Positions 62,950 through 64,000 of a stretch of 64,000 nucleotides of DNA are shown piece by piece. A model generated the notes under the pieces. It was given only the letters and a program-made list of their open reading frames with translations. It was not told the DNA's origin and searched no databases. The DNA is taken from the NCBI GenBank assembly GCA_014960805.1, contig CP063163.1, positions 1,754,001-1,818,000 of the forward strand. Reading direction: 5' to 3'. Each line of letters starts with the position of its first letter. Within the stretch, counting starts at the first letter, position 1. This DNA is from Cytobacillus suaedae. GTDB taxonomy: Bacteria > Bacillota > Bacilli > Bacillales > Bacillaceae_L. Position numbers and translations under genes: made by a program.

Positions 62950-63357
62950 TTGAACCATATAACAAAAATTAAGGTTCGTTTTGGGGAGACAGATGCCTTA
63001 GGACATATAAATAACTCTAGTTATTTTGCTTACCTCGAAGATGCGCGTATAGGTTTCTTTGAATCCATTGGTTGTAATATGAGCACAACATCCTGGAACT
63101 TTATATTAGCTTCAACTAAGTGTGACTTCATTGGTCAAGGATATTTTAATCAGACATTACGAATAACCACAACTGTTGCAAGAATTGGAAATAAGAGCTT
63201 TCAGTTAGAGCATGAAATTTTTGATGATCAAACAAATCGATTGATTGCTCGTGGAAATGCAATTATTGTTTATTTTGATTTTGAAAAGCAACAAAGTATA
63301 GTCATTCCAGAATCACTTAAGGTTGAGCTAGAACGTCATCTTGTAGCAAGTTCGTAG
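62950..63357 (+). CDS. Acyl-CoA thioesterase (4HBT/YbgC type)
   Basis: 135-residue hot-dog-fold thioesterase of the 4-hydroxybenzoyl-CoA/YbgC type. The signature FGETDALGHINNSSYFAYLED (in two parts, residues 11-31) contains the catalytic Asp and the family's HxNN pattern, and the second half RIGNKSFQLEHEIFDD forms the beta-sheet surface. It would hydrolyse an acyl-CoA thioester, possibly to recover CoA in the cluster's pathway. TTG start at 62950 with GGAG upstream. It precedes the phosphotransferase gene by 16 bp. Confidence 0.9.
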   Translation: MNHITKIKVRFGETDALGHINNSSYFAYLEDARIGFFESIGCNMSTTSWNFILASTKCDFIGQGYFNQTLRITTTVARIGNKSFQLEHEIFDDQTNRLIARGNAIIVYFDFEKQQSIVIPESLKVELERHLVASS

Positions 63358-63373
63358 AAAGGAGAGGGAACTG

Positions 63374-64000
63374 ATGACAAATAAATTAAAAGACACTATT
63401 CCCGTCCGTAAAGGGGAAGAGTTAAATAGAACCGAGTTAGAAATTTTTCTAAGGGAAAAAATTGAATCCTTGCCTATGGGAGAGCTTGAAATCGAACAAT
63501 TTGGTGCTGGGCATTCAAATTTAACCTATCAGTTAAGGATAGCTGACTGGACTGCGGTTCTAAGACGTCCACCACTTGGACCAGTAGCTCCTAAAGCTCA
63601 TGATATGAATCGTGAATTTAGAATCCTATCAGAGTTATATAAAGTTTATCAGGCAGCACCAAGGCCTTATGTATATTCAGAAGATGAAAGTGTTGTAGGA
63701 AGTCCTTTCTTTATTATGGAGAGGAAGCATGGAATCGTGTTAGATACTGAATTTCCTGATTACATTACGCCTACAAAGGATATGTGTAGGCAGTTATCAG
63801 ATATCATGGTCGATGAGCTTGTTAAATTACATGATATTGATTTTACACAGACAGGTTTAACCAACATGATTCAGCCTGAGGGGTTTATGGAGCGTCAAGT
63901 TCATGGCTGGATTTCTAGGTATGAACGATCAAAAACCGACGAGATACGTGAAGTTGAAATTCTAAAAGAATGGATGGTTAAAAATATTCCTTTATCACAA
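63374..64000 (+). CDS. Aminoglycoside-phosphotransferase-fold protein (cut by window end)
   Basis: The first 209 codons of a gene that continues past the window. The N-lobe is recognisable as the APH/choline-kinase fold of the ACAD10-type phosphotransferase family: FGAGHSNLTYQLRIADWTAVLRRPPLGPVAPKAHDMNRE (in pieces, about residues 42-80), then PFFIMERKHGIVL (about 114-126). The catalytic HGD motif is not yet reached. Members phosphorylate 4-hydroxyacyl-CoA or act in acyl-CoA catabolism beside an acyl-CoA dehydrogenase, as here. ATG 63374 with GGAGAGGG upstream. Confidence 0.85.
   Translation, partial: MTNKLKDTIPVRKGEELNRTELEIFLREKIESLPMGELEIEQFGAGHSNLTYQLRIADWTAVLRRPPLGPVAPKAHDMNREFRILSELYKVYQAAPRPYVYSEDESVVGSPFFIMERKHGIVLDTEFPDYITPTKDMCRQLSDIMVDELVKLHDIDFTQTGLTNMIQPEGFMERQVHGWISRYERSKTDEIREVEILKEWMVKNIPLSQ

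Overview
The window looks like chromosomal DNA of an endospore-forming, low-GC Bacillaceae bacterium. Evidence for this includes a GerA-type germination receptor operon, several small acid-soluble spore proteins (an SspH type, an alpha/beta type and a gamma-like one), GlcT/HPr/Enzyme I, AGGAGG-type ribosome binding sites with frequent TTG and GTG starts, and many U-tailed terminators. Most genes are ordinary core or lineage genes. There is no prophage, transposase, CRISPR array, rRNA or tRNA that I could support.

Layout. 1-10.7 kb: thioredoxin-like protein (cut), pantothenate kinase, Nudix and GNAT enzymes, a small gene behind a structured leader, a gerA-type A-C-B operon (minus strand), a WYL regulator and an EEP-family hydrolase. 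10.8-17.6 kb: two-component system with an unusually large kinase, an acidic surface protein with its class D sortase, and the cystine transporter TcyP. 17.6-26 kb: an MprF-like DUF2156 protein, a sensor kinase broken by an in-frame TGA, three transporters and RecQ. 26-30.4 kb: glycerophosphodiesterase, glpK and glpD. 30.8-37.6 kb: stand-alone CysJ-like reductase, ATP-dependent DNA ligase, a helix-turn-helix protein fused to a degenerate F1-ATPase beta-like domain, an M42 peptidase and small proteins. 37.8-45.2 kb: diguanylate cyclase, a probable unannotated structured RNA on the minus strand, a sporulation-type kinase and a MoxR/DUF58 operon. 45.2-53.5 kb: SDR, spore proteins, glcT-RAT-ptsH-ptsI, a membrane-anchored trypsin-like protease and a methyltransferase. 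53.6-56.7 kb: divergent SDR, VOC protein, beta-propeller and a 3-hydroxyisobutyrate-dehydrogenase-like enzyme. 57.4 kb to the end: an acyl-CoA catabolic cluster with a TetR regulator and two matching operator-like sites.

A second layer is a set of short palindromic intergenic repeats. Five copies share ends GGCACTTG...CAAGTGCC (near 13.9, 15.9, 28.5, 39.7 and 57.1 kb), some with an extra internal hairpin and one with its end segment inverted. One related element at 62.0 kb has perfect 19-bp terminal inverted repeats, and a different element lies at 30.5 kb. Several false open reading frames come from these repeats.

Best candidates for something undescribed: (1) the HTH/F1-beta-like protein at 33659-34711, whose nucleotide-binding loop is destroyed although the rest of the beta-subunit fold signature is kept; (2) the roughly 327-nt minus-strand RNA at 39932-40258, with a clear sigma-A promoter, a closing 5'-3' helix and a terminator; (3) the 57.4-64 kb cluster, whose gene content resembles the 4-hydroxy-acid (lva-type) route; (4) the small gene at 2721 whose ribosome binding site lies inside a nested hairpin. 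Functional statements rest on recognised motifs and family knowledge; no database search was possible.
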